Positions 1 through 11,014 of a stretch of DNA of 64,000 nt are shown piece after piece. The stretch is from the NCBI GenBank assembly GCA_017311185.1, contig JAESUZ010000134.1, forward strand, positions 1,080,001-1,144,000, in the 5' to 3' direction. The position numbers and the translations under genes were made by a program. The notes under the pieces were generated by a model. That model was not told the origin of the DNA and searched no databases. It saw only the letters and a program-made list of their open reading frames with translations. The stretch's first letter is position 1. Every line of letters starts with the position of its first letter. The DNA comes from Proteles cristata cristata (lineage: Eukaryota > Chordata > Mammalia > Carnivora > Hyaenidae).

Positions 1-960
1 GAAGAATGGGTTTTAACTCCATTTTAAATGTCTGGTAGAATTCCCCAAGGAAGCCATCTGGCCCAAGGCTCTTATTTATTGGGAGATTTTTGATAACTCA
101 TTCAATTTCCTCACTACTTGAGTCTGTTCAGGTTTTCTATCTCTTCTCGTGTGAATTTTGGTAGGGAGTGTGTGTTTAGGAATTTGTCCATTTCTTCTAA
201 GTTGTCCAGTTTGTTGGCATATTTTTCATAGTATTACCTAATAACTGCTCATATTTCTGAGTTGGTTGTAATGAGTCCATTTTCATTCATGATTTTGTCT
301 ATTTGCTCTCTCTTTTCTTTTTGAGAAGTCTGGCTAGAGGTTTGTCAATTTTGTTTATTTTTTTCAAAAAACCAACTCTTGGTTTCATTGATCTGTTCAA
401 CTGTTGATTTGGATTCCATATTGTTTATTTCTGCCCTGATTTTTATTATTTCTCTTCTCCTACTGGGTCTGGGGTGCTCTTGTTGCTCTCCTTCTAGTTC
501 CTTTAGGTGTGCTGTTAGATTTTTTACTTGTGCTTTTTCTAATTTCTTGAAATAGGCTTGGAGTGCAATGTACTTTCCTCTTAGGACTGCTTTTGCTGCA
601 TCCCATAGAGTTTGTATTGTTGTATTTTCGTTCCATATATTTTTAAATTCCTCCTCTAATTGCCTGATTGGCCCATTTGTTCTTTAGTAGGGTGTTCTTT
701 AACCTCCACTTTTTGGAAGTTTTCCAGACTTCTTCCTGTGGTTGATTTCAAGTTTCATAGCATTGTGATCTGAAAGTGTGCATGGTATGATCTCAATTCT
801 TTTATATTTATGGAGAGCTGCTTTATGTCCCAGTATGTGATCTATCTTGGAGAATGTGCCATGAGCACTTGAGAAGAAAGTGAATTTCATAGCCTCAGGA
901 TGTAGAGTTCTAAATATATTTGTCAGATCTATCTGGTCTAATGAGTCATTCAAGTCTATT
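1..960 (-). mobile_element. LINE-1 ORF2 fragment, inverted 5' part of a twin-primed L1
   Basis: The sequence matches, in the same orientation, the minus-strand L1 at about 27,575-28,552 of this window (end of the endonuclease domain to early reverse transcriptase). A short open stretch at 699-953 on the minus strand carries the C-terminal endonuclease motif SDHNAMKLEI. Homology stops at about 960, where the element switches to plus-strand L1 sequence. The left end lies outside the window. It is the inverted half of the element that continues to 3140. Confidence 0.93.
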
Positions 961-1695
961 GTTTACATAGTAAACCCAACAGACTCCATCAGAAGCCTAC
1001 TTGAACTGATCCATGAATTCAGCAGTTGCAGGGTACAAAATCAATGTACAGAAATCAGTTGCATTTTTATACACCAATAATAAAGCAACAGAAAGAAAAA
1101 TCAAGACATTGATCCCATTCACAATTGTACAAAAAAAACAAAAACAAAAACAAAAAAACACCCAGAAAATACCTAGGAATAAACCTAACCAAAGATATAG
1201 GAGATCTGTATGATGAAAACTATAGAAAACTTATGAAGGAAATTGAAGACACAGAAAGAAGGAGAAACATTCCATGCTCATGGATCAGAAGAATAAGTAT
1301 TGTTAAAATGTCACTACAACCCAAAGCAATCTACACATTCAATGTAATCACAATCAAAATTACACCAACATTTATCTCAAAGCTAGAACAAACTATCCTA
1401 AAATTTGTATTGAACCACAAAAGACATTGAAAAGCCAAGGTAATACTGAAGAAGAAAACCAAAACAGGAGGCATCATCATCCCAGACTTTAGCCTTACTA
1501 TAAAGCTGTCATCATCAAGACAGTATGGTATTGGCACAAAAACAGACACATAGACCAATGAAATAGAATAGAGAGCTCAGAATGGGCCCACAAATGTATG
1601 GCCAGCTAATCTTTGACAAAGCAGGAAAGAATATCCAATGGAAAAAAGACAGTCTCTTTAACAGGTGGTGCTGGGACAACTGGACAGTAACATGC

Positions 1696-1708
1696 AGAAG
1701 AATGAAAC
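1696..1708. repeat. Target-site duplication, left copy
   Basis: AGAAGAATGAAAC here is repeated at 1940-1952 on the far side of the SINE. The uninterrupted L1 at 26.2 kb has this sequence only once, confirming it as an insertion footprint. Confidence 0.9.
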
Positions 1709-1939
1709 GAGGGGCGCCTGGGTGGCTCAGTCAGTTGAGCGTCCGACTTCAGCTCAGGTCATGATCACATGGTTTGTGGATTCGAGCCCCGCATCGGGCT
1801 CTGTGCTGACAGCTAGCTCAGAGCCTGGAGCCTGCTTCTGATCTGTGTCTCCCTCTCTCTCTGACTCTTCCCTGTTCACGCTGTTTCTTTCTCTCTCTTT
1901 CTCTCTCAGAAATAAATAAAAAAATATTAAAAAAAAAGA
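1709..1939 (+). mobile_element. SINEC (tRNA-Lys-derived) inserted in L1
   Basis: The head is GGGGCGCCTGGGTGGCTCAG, followed by a B box (TTCGAGCCCC), a CT-rich body and an AATAAA-type A-rich tail. It is flanked by perfect 13-bp TSDs. It carries the sub-motif CAGCTAGCTCAGAG, shared with the SINE at 58,073. It is younger than its L1 host. Confidence 0.96.
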
Positions 1940-1952
1940 AGAAGAATGAAAC
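1940..1952. repeat. Target-site duplication, right copy
   Basis: Second copy of AGAAGAATGAAAC, immediately after the SINE A-tail. L1 ORF2 sequence resumes from here. Confidence 0.9.
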
Positions 1953-3284
1953 TAGATAATTTTCTCACAATATACACAAAAATAAACTCAAAATGGATAA
2001 AGGACCTGAATGTGAGACAGGAAACCATCAAAATCCTAGAGGAGCAAGCAGGGAACAACCTCCTTGACCTCAAACACAGCGATTTCTTACTTGACACATC
2101 CCCAAAGGCAAGGCAAGCAAAAATAAACTATTGAGATCTCATCAAGATAGAAAGCCTCTGCACAGCAAAGGAAACAATTAATAAAAGTAACAGGCAACAG
2201 ACAGAATGGGAAAAGATAGTTGCAAATGATATATCAGATAAAGGGCTAGTGTCTAAAATCTATAAGGAACTTAACCAAACTCCATACCTGAAAAACAAAT
2301 AATCCAGTGAAGAAATGGGCAGAAGGCATGAACAGACACTTCTCCAAAGAGGACATCCAGATGGCCAACAGACACATGAAATGATGCTCAGTGTCCCTCA
2401 TCATCAGGGAAATACAAATCAAAACTACACCGAGATAGTGCCTCATGCCGGTCCGATTGGCTAAAATGAACAAATCAGGAGACTATAGATGCTGGCGAGG
2501 ATGTGGAGAAATGGGCAGCCTCCTACACTGTTGGTGGGAATGTAAACTGGTACAGCCCCTCTGGAAAACAGTGTGGAGGTTCCTCAAAAAATTAACAATA
2601 GAACTCCCCTATGACCCAGCAATAGCACTGCTAGGAATGTACCCAAGGGATACAGGAGTGCTGATGCATAGGGTCACATATACCCCAATGTTGACAGCAA
2701 CACTCTCAATAATAGCCAAAACTAGAAAGAGCCTAATGTCCATCAACTGACAAATGAATCAAGAAGATGTGGTTCATCTATACAATGGAATACTACATTG
2801 TATAAGAAAGAGTGAAATCTGGCCATGTGTAGCAACATGGATGGACCTTGAGGGTGTTATGCTGAGTGAAATAAGTCAGCCAGAGGACAGAGACCATATG
2901 TTTGCACGTATAGGTATATCAGGAGGAACTTAACAGAGGACCATGGGGGAGAAGAACGGGAAAAATAGTTGAGGAGAGGGAGGGAGGCCAACCATGAGAG
3001 ACTCTTGAATGCTGAGAACAAACTGAGGGCTGAGGAAGGTAGGGGAGAGGGGAAGGGTGGTGATGGGCATGGAAGAGGGCACTTGTTGGGATGAGCACTG
3101 GGTGTTATATGGAAACCAGCTTAACAATAAACTATTAAAAAGTTAACACACTATAAAAATTATAGATAAATAAATTATAAATAAGTTTCCATCTAGCCTT
3201 TAATAAGAACTTAAGTCCTTAAAAAACACCCTTTCATTGGTCTTATACACCCCCCCCCCAAAAAAAGGAAGACATTCAAACATG

Positions 3285-3583
3285 AGGTCTACAGAGGGGG
3301 CCACATAGCAGGAACTTTAGAATGGCCTCTAGGAGCTAAGAATGGTTCTCAGGGAACAGATAGTAATTCCTGTGGCTGCAAGGAAATGAATTTTTTCCCA
3401 AATTTTAAGGAAGCTTGGAAGTCTACAGATGCAGATGCACCTGACATCTTGGTTTTGGCCTGTGAGACTCTGAGCAGAGAATCAGACTCTTGACCCACAG
3501 AATATGTGAGATAATAACTTTTTTCTAAGTTACTCAAATTGTAGTAATTAGTTACACAGAAATAGAAACCTAATATGTGCTCT
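3285..3583 (+). mobile_element. MLT1-like LTR (ERVL-MaLR), 3' half
   Basis: Diagnostic MLT1 phrases appear in order: a GGCTGCAAGGAAATGAATT-like segment, AGCTTGGAAG, GTGAGACTCTGAGCAGAGAA, TGACCCACAGAA, and TGAGATAATAA before a terminal AGAAACCTAATA. It is a diverged LTR remnant with no coding sequence. Confidence 0.82.
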
Positions 3584-3739
3584 TGCCTTCTTTCAGTGTC
3601 TTTCTCTTTCTCTGTTATTATTTAATTTAAAATCATTAAATGAGGGAATCTAATTGATTGTCCAGTAATCATCCAATATTTAATACCAATTAATGAGCAC
3701 TTCTAGGCACATCAATTCAAAATCTGGTCTGGCATATCA

Positions 3740-3910
3740 GATGATTAATACTGTTTTAAGCATTCTTTTAATGTATTGACTTACTTAATCATAATCAACA
3801 TTATAATTAACCTCCACTCTATTGATGAGGCACAGAGAAGTTAAGTAATATACTCAAAGACACAAACTAGTAAGTGGGACAACCACAGTTTGAAAACCTT
3901 GGAATTAGGG
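3740..3910 (-). mobile_element. MIR SINE remnant
   Basis: The core region reads GATGAGGCACAGAGAAGTTAAGTAA and continues into CACAAACTAGTAAGTGG. This is the reverse complement of the conserved MIR core (CACTTACTAG...GTTACTTAAC...CTGTGCCTCA). It is an ancient, strongly diverged copy. Confidence 0.75.
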
Positions 3911-4231
3911 CTTTAGAGTATGTGAATTTAATTTTATATAATGCCTCTCCTGAGGTATTTGAGAATATTACATGAACAAGTATTAGCCACATTTAGATAT
4001 GTCATATTGGGAAGTCAGAAGCCTTCTACATTCTCTCCTAAGCTTCAAAGGTACTCTGTAAAGAGTTTTCTTACCACTTAACGAATATGTCATAAGTCTC
4101 ACATTGAATAATAATTCTGAGAATCAGTACCTATTCTAAAAATAACAGCTCTCAGCAAACTTCAGAAGTGCAGGTGAAAATCACTGTTTCTCAAAATGTA
4201 TGTTTATAAATGAGTATAAACAATACCAGAG

Positions 4232-4417
4232 TACTGGGGTGCTCAGTTGGTTAAATGTCTCATGATTTCAGCCTGGGTCATGATCTCATGGGTTCTGGAG
4301 ACAGAGCCCCTCATCAGGCTTTGTTCTGTCAGCACAGAGCCTGCTTAGGATCCTCTCTCTCTCTCCCCCTCCTCCCCTCTCTCAAAATAAATGAACCTTA
4401 AATAAATAAATAAATAA
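4232..4417 (+). mobile_element. SINEC, diverged copy
   Basis: GGGGTGCTCAGTTGG head, TCATGATCTCATGGGTTC middle, CAGCACAGAGCCTGC, CT-rich body and an AATAAATAAATAAATAA tail. The tRNA head is degraded, so this is an older copy. No convincing TSD was found. Confidence 0.9.
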
Positions 4418-5100
4418 CAAGATCTTAACTTTTGAATGGCCATCATCTAAATTTCCACATACAAATTCTTCTTTCCAAAAAGAAGAAAATTGTTAAAAAT
4501 TCAGATGGAATAGCATTTCACAAGATTTTCAATTTGGGGAATTTTTGCTATAAGTGAAATCTAATATTAATACATATGAAATTCATTGCAGTTCCTATTT
4601 TAGAACTTTCTAAGCCGCCATTATGTGATGTTATTATCTGTCTTGCAATCATGGTTTTCTTATGTTAAAGCATGTGACTGACTAAATTAATGAGCATAAA
4701 AATCAATTTGTAAAAAAAAATCAATTTTTAAAAAGAGTCAGGACACACACAGAGAATAATTTTTGTTAATATTATCTTGATGATAACACATCAATTTGAT
4801 TGTAGTAAAGCACTGTGGCCCTGACACTGAATTAGAAAATATTTGAAACATATTCATTTTTTTCTCTCTTGGCTAATACTTAATGCAATGCACCTGTTTT
4901 AGAATGGTAGGATGCTTAAATTTCTACTAATAAAATATCCTGTCTATATTTTTGGTATAATTACTATCTTAACTATCCATGTTGTCTTATTGGTTTCAAT
5001 TTAATCTCCATGATATGTTTTCCTATTCTGCTTTTTCAATTTTATTATCACATTTATGCTCCCCTTACATTTTAAAATGGAGTAGGAATTAACTCAAATA
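4418..5100. other. AT-rich interval, nothing recognised
   Basis: Short A and T runs (for example the A-run at about 4711) and no frame above 60 codons. No repeat core is visible by eye. Confidence 0.5.
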
Positions 5101-5570
5101 CAATACAAACATTTATTGAAGCTCTGTAATGTGTTAGATATTGTGTTAGGCAGTGGATATATTTTAATAAAAATACCTTATTGATGCATCATGGAGATTT
5201 TAGTCTAGAAGAAAACTCTGTATATATGTAGAGTTTTGTGTACATATACACACACAGGAAGTATATTGCGTACCCAATTATATGTCTTAATAAGTGATAC
5301 AATGGAAAAGAACCAATTTGATAAAATATTAATAGAGGGAAGCTACTTTAAATGCTGGGTGAATAGAGTAAATTTCTAGGCAAAGGTAAAATTTAAGATG
5401 AGAACGGTCATTTGAAAAGCAGAGAAATGTGTTTGAAATAGAAGAAATGGAATGTATCAAAATTCTGAGATGAGAAATCCTTGACGTTTATAAAAGTGTC
5501 CAATGTGTCTGATTGAAGGGTGGCAGTGAGCAAGTCAGTGAACACCAGGAAATTAATTTAGAGAGGTAGG
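5100..5570 (-). mobile_element. L2-like LINE remnant
   Basis: ATTTATTGAAGCTCTGTAATG and TCATGGAGATTTTAGTCTAG resemble the reverse complement of the L2 3' end. Further right, AAATTTAAGATGAGAACGGTCA resembles the antisense of the L2 segment CTCAGCTCAAATGTCACC. Very diverged, and the exact limits are uncertain. Confidence 0.5.
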
Positions 5571-5943
5571 CAAGTCCCATTCATAGAGAACTTAGTGTAC
5601 CTGTTATGTAACTTGAAGTCTTAGAGATTTTCCTTTTAGTATTGCTGAAGAACAAATAACTAAAATAACTTCAAGTTGATCTTCTCTAAAATGATTGTCT
5701 TCATCTGGGTTTACTTTTTAAATTCAATATATAAGTTCTACATAGACCTTACACTTTTCATACACAAAAATAATACATTGAATGGATCATATATCCCAAT
5801 ATAACATGCAGAACTTTAAAATGCCTAGTAGTAAACATATGGATAAATCTGGATGACCTTTGGTATGGTGGTGAGTTATAGATACAACACCAAAAGCATG
5901 ATTCATGAAAAAAAAAATGATGTTGTTTATTAACATTTAAAAC

Positions 5944-5955
5944 TTCTCTGCAAAA
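5944..5955. repeat. Target-site duplication, left copy
   Basis: TTCTCTGCAAAA, repeated as TTCTCTGTAAAA at 6167-6178 after the SINE tail (one mismatch). Confidence 0.75.
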
Positions 5956-6166
5956 GGGGGAGCCTGGGTGACTCAGTAGGTTAAGCCTCTCTCTGACTCT
6001 TGATTTCGGCTCAGGTCATGATCTCAGGCTTCATGTGTTCGAGTCTCTCTTCTGTCGGTGCAGAACCTGCTTGGGAGTCTCTCTCTCCTTCTCTCTGCCG
6101 CTCCCATTCTTCTCTCTCTCTCTCTCTCTCTCTCTCAAAATAAATAAGTAAATAAAGTTAAAATAT
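5956..6166 (+). mobile_element. SINEC in L1M
   Basis: GGGGGAGCCTGGGTGACTCAGTAGG head, TTTCGGCTCAGGTCATGATC, a long (CT)n run at about 6113-6136 and an AATAAATAAGTAAATAAAG tail. Flanked by a 12-bp TSD with one mismatch. Confidence 0.93.
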
Positions 6167-6496
6167 TTCTCTGTAAAATATATTATTAAGATAAAAATGC
6201 AACTTGCAGACTGGGAGAAAATATTTACAAAATACTTGTCTGATAAAGTATTTATATCCAAAGTATACCAAAAACTCTTAAAACTCAAGAGAACAAAGAA
6301 TCCAGCTGAAAAATGGGCACAAAATTTGAAGATACTTTATTAAAGAAGATACACTGATGTCAAGTAAGCATATGAAAAGTCATTCAACATAATTTGATAT
6401 TAGGGGAATGTAAATTAAACAAAATGGCAAACTTCTGTGTACCTGTTAGAATGGGTAAGGTCCAAAACTTGATAACAGAAATTGCTGACAAAGATA

Positions 6497-6515
6497 TGAA
6501 GGTTAACAATTCTGA
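6497..6515. repeat. 19-bp target-site duplication, left copy
   Basis: TGAAGGTTAACAATTCTGA, repeated at 6570-6588 with one substitution (TTAG for TTAA). It brackets the tRNA-Leu fragment. Confidence 0.88.
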
Positions 6516-6569
6516 GGGAAGCGGAAGCCTGAGTCTGACGCCTTAGACCACTGGGCCATTCTGACTAGC
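6516..6569 (-). pseudogene. 5' fragment of an intron-containing tRNA-Leu, retro-inserted without a tail
   Basis: Read on the minus strand, 6565 to 6516 gives GTCAGAATGGCCCAGTGG, TCTAAGGCGTCAGACTCAGG and then a short CTTCCGCTTCCC. This is the acceptor 5' strand, D arm with A box (TGGCC-AGTGG) and anticodon stem of a vertebrate tRNA-Leu(CAA). The last bases resemble the start of the intron found in that family. The variable loop, T arm and B box are missing and there is no A-tail. Four extra bases (6566-6569) lie 5' of the tRNA start and could be leader. It sits inside L1M between 19-bp TSDs. It cannot be a working tRNA. An L1-mediated 'tailless retropseudogene' is the likely explanation. Confidence 0.82.
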
Positions 6570-6588
6570 TGAAGGTTAGCAATTCTGA
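6570..6588. repeat. 19-bp target-site duplication, right copy
   Basis: TGAAGGTTAGCAATTCTGA, partner of 6497-6515. L1M sequence resumes after it. Confidence 0.88.
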
Positions 6589-6741
6589 AAAATACTATAT
6601 ATGTATGTTTGCATAAGATAATTAAGTAAATGGATGGTTAATGATGAAAGCCAGGATTTTCACTAGTGGAATAGGAAGTTAAGATAAGAAAAGAGGGTTC
6701 TAAATGATCCATACTATAATGGATTAGAGATGAGGACATAA

Positions 6742-6936
6742 GGAGCACCTGGGTGGCTCAGTTGTTTAAGCTCAGATCATAATCTTTCAGTTTGTGGATT
6801 CAAGCTCTGCCTTGGGCTCTGTGATCACAGCTCAGAGCCTGGAGCCTGCTTCATATTGTGACTCCCCCTCTCTCTGCCCCTACCCCACTCACACTCTGTC
6901 TCTCTCTCAGAAATAAATAAACATTAGAAAAATTAA
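6742..6936 (+). mobile_element. SINEC in L1M 3'UTR
   Basis: GGAGCACCTGGGTGGCTCAG head, CTCAGAGCCTGGAGCCTGC, CT-rich body and CAGAAATAAATAAACATTAG tail. L1M 3'UTR sequence continues on both sides (AGGACATAAGG before, GGAGACATAGG after, a probable degraded TSD). Confidence 0.94.
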
Positions 6937-8211
6937 AGTTGGAGACATAGGTCTGGATTCATGGTTAGCTAGATAGGTTACTATATCCACATGTATTTGT
7001 GTGTTTCATCAGCAAAGAAGAGGACCTACAAGTGGCAACACTCCGCCCAGGGTTAATTTCTAACACCATTTTCCAGTAAAAGGAAGCAGGGTTTTTGGGT
7101 GAAGTAGCTGATTGTAGGACTGAGGCAGGAAGTGTACAAGAGGAGGCTGGAACATTCTGTATTGTAGCACCAGAAGAAAGGACATGCTCAGAAAACAAGA
7201 AAACAAAAACACAGATAAATGGAAGTGTGTCAAAAGGGCACAGTAGCCAAATGAAAGCACTCACCATGGCAGTGCTGAAAAAATATGAATAATAAAATAA
7301 ATATAAATTGGTATTGGTTTATAACCCAAGTATAAAATAAATATCCATAAATGAAACTTTAACAAATAAATCGGGGAACATTTCCATGTAGAATAATTCC
7401 AAATATTTTATGAAGCTATTCCTCCTCAAAGAAGGTAGAACACAATATCCTCACCTTAAGTTTAAATGTGGGCTGTAATAGAGATTTATTTCTAAAGGGT
7501 GCAGTCTAGAAAAGACTAACTTTCCAGTGGAGAATCTGGAAAACAGTACCTCAGTCGGGTGATCACCGTCAGAATCCACAGTGATAAGTCATGTTTAATA
7601 GTGTGAACTATGTCACTTTGCCTCTGGATTTTCTCCAGAAAAACCATCATTGTAGTCTAATCATGACAACATTACCCAAATCCCAACCAAGATACAATGC
7701 ACAACATATGCGAGTATTACTCTTTAAAACTATCAAAGTGATTTAAAAAAAAAAAAGGAATATCTGAGAAACTGCCACAGCCAAAGAGAAGCATAAGAAG
7801 ACATGAAGACTTTATGAAATGTGGCATCCTGGATGAGATCAGGTAATAACCACAGCAAAAAGACATTAGGCAAAAACTAAACAAGAATAAACTATGGACT
7901 TTAGTTCATAATAATGTATCAATACTAGCTTATTAATTGCTACAAATATACTGTACTAAAGCAAGATGTTAGTTATAAGGCAATTTGGGTTTGGGATATA
8001 TGGGAGCTTTGTACTATCTTCATGGCTCTTTTGTAAAGCTAAAACTATCCTAAGATTAAAAATTTCTTTAAAAATTCACAGTGCTTAATGAACATGGAAA
8101 GATTTCCTTATATATTCCCAGACATACTCTAAAATAGGATGGTTTTTGTATTAGACCCACTTATGATTTGAGTTTTTTCCTTTGCCCTTGCTTCTGATTA
8201 GTGTGTAGAAT

Positions 8212-8255
8212 ATTTTATTTTATTTTATTTTATTTTATTTTATTTATTTTTTTAA
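8212..8255. repeat. (TATTT)n simple repeat
   Basis: Seven to eight tandem copies of ATTTT followed by a T-run. Possibly the decayed A-tail of a minus-strand retroelement, but no body is recognised next to it. Confidence 0.9.
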
Positions 8256-8945
8256 CCCTGTAGAATTTTAAAATGGCATTGAATTTAATTGTAGTTTAAG
8301 TCACATAGACTAAGTAGAAACTATCATCATAACATTTTTATAAATCCAAAACAATTTTAAAACAAAATGTTTATCTTAACTCATGGTTGTACTTTTATAT
8401 TTTTTTCAAATTTGAAACCTTGAGTTGGTTGACATTTTAAGCCATTTTCATGATTTAGGTGTCACATGTTTTGGAAGACTATGATAGTGCTATTACTGTA
8501 GCCAACAAAAGAAAATGTCCTTTCCTTTTCTCTTTTTCTCATGGAGTGGGGTTATAGAATTTGTGGCTAACAAAAGAGAATAGATTCCACTTTAATCTTA
8601 GAAGGTCTGAAAGAACAAAAGCTTGCAAAACCCCTAGGTGTAAGATTCATTTCTGTGACCATTTCTTGAAATTTGTTTTTTTAGGTCACTTGGCCTTCAG
8701 TATTGCCTCATTTTCTGTCTCTAAAGGTGTATCGACTTTATTATACCTCACATTTCGCAGTATAATAATACTGAGCAGATGGGTCAATATATTTTAGATT
8801 TTCTGTTCTAGGCTTTTACTTAAGTTGTTCCTTCAGTCTGGAAGTCTCTTCTTTCCTTTTGACACAAACCAGTTTTCACCTTTGCCAGAAGTCTTTCTTG
8901 AGTTTTAAAGTTATACATTTTTCTGTTGTCTTGGTAGTTTCCATA
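8256..8945. other. AT-rich interval, nothing recognised
   Basis: Contains a 78-codon plus-strand frame at 8561-8797 with no recognisable domain. It is leucine-, serine- and phenylalanine-rich at its end and fits chance expectation. Confidence 0.5.
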
Positions 8946-8949
8946 TAAT

Positions 8950-9125
8950 CAACATTCATTAAGTAAGCAAATATTTATTGAGCTTCTACTGGGTATCAGA
9001 TACTCAATATGCTGGGTTCCTGGCTTCTCAGCAGGTACTGTCAGCTCCTTGAGGTTGGAAAACTGTCCTATTACTATGAACTCTCAGGACTTGGCAAAAT
9101 TCCTGGTACATAGTATGTGTTCTGG
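8950..9125 (+). mobile_element. L2/MIR-type 3' end remnant
   Basis: AAATATTTATTGAGCTTCTACTGG at 8970, then CAGCTCCTTGAGGTTGG, and finally CCTGGTACATAGTATGTGTTC. The order matches an L2 tail (CTCC-TGAGGG, then CCTGGCACATAGTAGG). Diverged. Confidence 0.5.
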
Positions 9126-9526
9126 AAAAAAAATAGGTAGTTCCAAATGCAGACCAGTTCTCTCAGACTGCAAGATTTTCAAAAGTGAAGCTTTTTTCAG
9201 GGATTTACTCATTTTTATGACTACATGACACATAATTTTCTCTTAGACTGTGATTTTCCTTAAACTGCTCATTTCCAATGGTGTCCCATTTCTGCTCCTG
9301 AAGGCCCAGGAGATGAATTTACTTCATATAATAGGAAAATAAAATGGTTTCCCAAACCTTTCACATATTGAGAATTAATCTGGAATTTCTCCCATCATTT
9401 TTTCATATGGCTTGAGAAAAAAATGGAAATCCTTCCCTCCCTTTATTAAATAGGCTAGATTTTCTATTTCTTAAAGGTAGTTTACATTGGATGTCACCCT
9501 ATGTTTCTCTGTTTGGAGCATTTCTA

Positions 9527-9528
<2 letters not shown>

Positions 9529-9560
<32 letters not shown>
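9529..9560. repeat. (GT)16 microsatellite
   Basis: Uninterrupted GT dinucleotides followed by ATGTGTTTAT. Likely length-polymorphic. Confidence 0.98.
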
Positions 9561-9566
<6 letters not shown>

Positions 9567-10009
9567 TTATTACTATACACTCAGCAAAGTTTAAAGAAAA
9601 TTCTGAAATAAAATAAAAATGTATTTAAATTATTGTTTTCTTAATGTTTCTCCAATTTAATTTTATAAATATTATATTTGTGTTTGTGTGAGGGATTGAG
9701 AAATGGTTAGGCAAGTAAGAATATTTCATTCCTCAGAACTGTATTTTAAGGGTGCATGCAAATTTAAAAGCAATTCTTGATATTGTGTCATCTGGCTTTA
9801 CAAAAGGTTACTTCCAATATATGGCAGCTATGGCAGTCTAGACATTGCTCACTTCCCAGACATGTAAATGATATTGTTTTCTTGTTCAATCTGCAATATA
9901 TCTTCTAAAGTGATAAACTGAGCTTGAAGAAGTAAAAAAAAATGTAATATCTTAATAGCAATAACCATGGTAACATGTATAGAAAACTAGCTATGGAACA
10001 GTATTCATA

Positions 10010-10170
10010 GATTTGCTCCTCAGATTTTCCCAACAAACCTATGAAGTGGGCATACTCATTATCTTCATAGTGGGAGAGAGAACACTGAAGTAAAGAGAAT
10101 TTTTTTGAAGTCAAACAGCTAAAATTACAAAGGCAAAAGTTCATCTTGGAAGTCTCATCCAGGGTTGGAC
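10010..10170 (-). mobile_element. MIR SINE remnant
   Basis: CAACAAACCTATGAAGTGGGCA, CTCATTATCTTCAT and GAAGTCAAACAGCTAAAAT follow the antisense MIR order (ACAACCCTATGAGGTAGG, CCCATTTTACAG, GTCACACAGCTAG). Confidence 0.65.
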
Positions 10171-10407
10171 ACTGTGCTTCAAGAGAAAAATAACTCTGTT
10201 ATGAATTTTAAGATAAATATGACCCAATGTTTAGTATATCATTACATAACCTACTTAGTGTATCCTGTACCTATACATTTGTGGGTTCTCACATAAATGT
10301 TTAGTAATATTTGAAATTGGTGATTAAATTCTAGTATTTAATTCAAGCTAGCATAGTCATAGAAATGTAACTTTTTAAAATTTAATTTAATTTAATTTAT
10401 TTTCTAT

Positions 10408-10612
10408 GGGTGCCTGGGTGGCTCAGTCGGTTGGGCATCCGACTTCGACTTGGGTCATGGTCTCACGGTTTGTGGGTTCGAGCCCCACGTTGGGCTGAGA
10501 GCTCAGAGCCTGGAGCCTGTTTCAGATTCTGTGTCTCCCTTTCTCTGAGCCTCCCCTTTTCATGCTGTCTCTCTTTCTCTCTCTCTCTCTCTCAGAAATA
10601 AATAAAAAAAAA
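10408..10612 (+). mobile_element. SINEC
   Basis: GGGTGCCTGGGTGGCTCAGT head, GGTTTGTGGGTTCGAGCCCC B-box region, GCTCAGAGCCTGGAGCCTG, (CT)n and CAGAAATAAATAAAAAAAAA tail. It abuts the A/T-rich end of an L1 3' fragment. Confidence 0.96.
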
Positions 10613-10865
10613 TTTTTTTTTTAAATTTACTATCCAATGAGTTAACATACAGTGAAGTCTTGGCTTCAAGAGCAGAGCCCAGTGGTGCGTCTCTTAACAT
10701 ATGATGCATGGTGCTCATCCCAGAAAGGTCCCCCCTTAATGCCCATCACCCATTTAACCCCACCTCCCCTCCAGCAATCCTCAGTTTGTTCTCTTTAAGA
10801 GTCTCTATGGTTTTGCCTCCCTCTCTCTTTTTATCTTATCTCAGTCATATTTGTTCATTTACTTA
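10613..10865 (-). mobile_element. LINE-1 3'UTR fragment, 5'-truncated
   Basis: After a T-run (L1 A-tail on the minus strand) come GAGTTAACATACAGTG, GGTGCTCATCCCAGAAAGG, TTAATGCCCATCACCCATTT, CCTCAGTTTGTTCTCTTTAA and GAGTCTCTATGGTTTTGCCT. This is the antisense of the carnivore L1 3'UTR also present at 25.05-25.2 kb, from an older subfamily. Confidence 0.85.
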
Positions 10866-11014
10866 AAATTATGGAATATTATATATATATGTACACAATA
10901 TGGTCAGACATACAACATAATATTCAAACATAAAAGACATAATTTCAATTGTAATTTATCACTCTGTAGTTGCTATCCATTTAGGACTTCTTTCTGATTT
11001 GCTTTCCTATTAAT

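Larger units (their letters stand above)
961..3140 (+). mobile_element. LINE-1, 3' part (ORF2 from the RT palm to the 3'UTR)
   Basis: This is the directly oriented 3' part of a carnivore L1. It starts just after the FADD box region (near ENPTDS) and runs through the thumb and cysteine-rich C-terminus (C-x-CWWEC type at 2470-2560) into a purine-rich 3'UTR (2930-3065). It ends at an A-rich terminus around 3125-3140. A SINE interrupts it at 1709-1939. Reading frames are broken by many indels and stops, so it is inactive. Relative to the full-length copy at 25-31.5 kb it lacks the ORF2 stretch used by the inverted half. Confidence 0.93.
5755..8085 (+). mobile_element. L1M (ancient LINE-1), ORF2 C-terminus and 3'UTR
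   Basis: From about 5755 the sequence follows the mammalian L1 ORF2 C-terminal coding region (AATGGATCATA..., ACACCAAAAGCA, CAGACTGGGAGAAAATATTT at 6208). It then runs through a long 3'UTR ending near 8085 with the usual GTACTATCTTCATGGCTCTT and a region like TGTAAAGCTAAAACTATCC. Two SINEs (5956-6166, 6742-6936) and a tRNA-Leu fragment (6516-6569) interrupt it. All frames are destroyed. The subfamily (MB/MC/ME range) is not resolved. Confidence 0.78.

Noticed and set aside
6516..6569. Functional tRNA-Leu gene
   Set aside because: Only the 5' half is present; no T arm, B box or 3' end.
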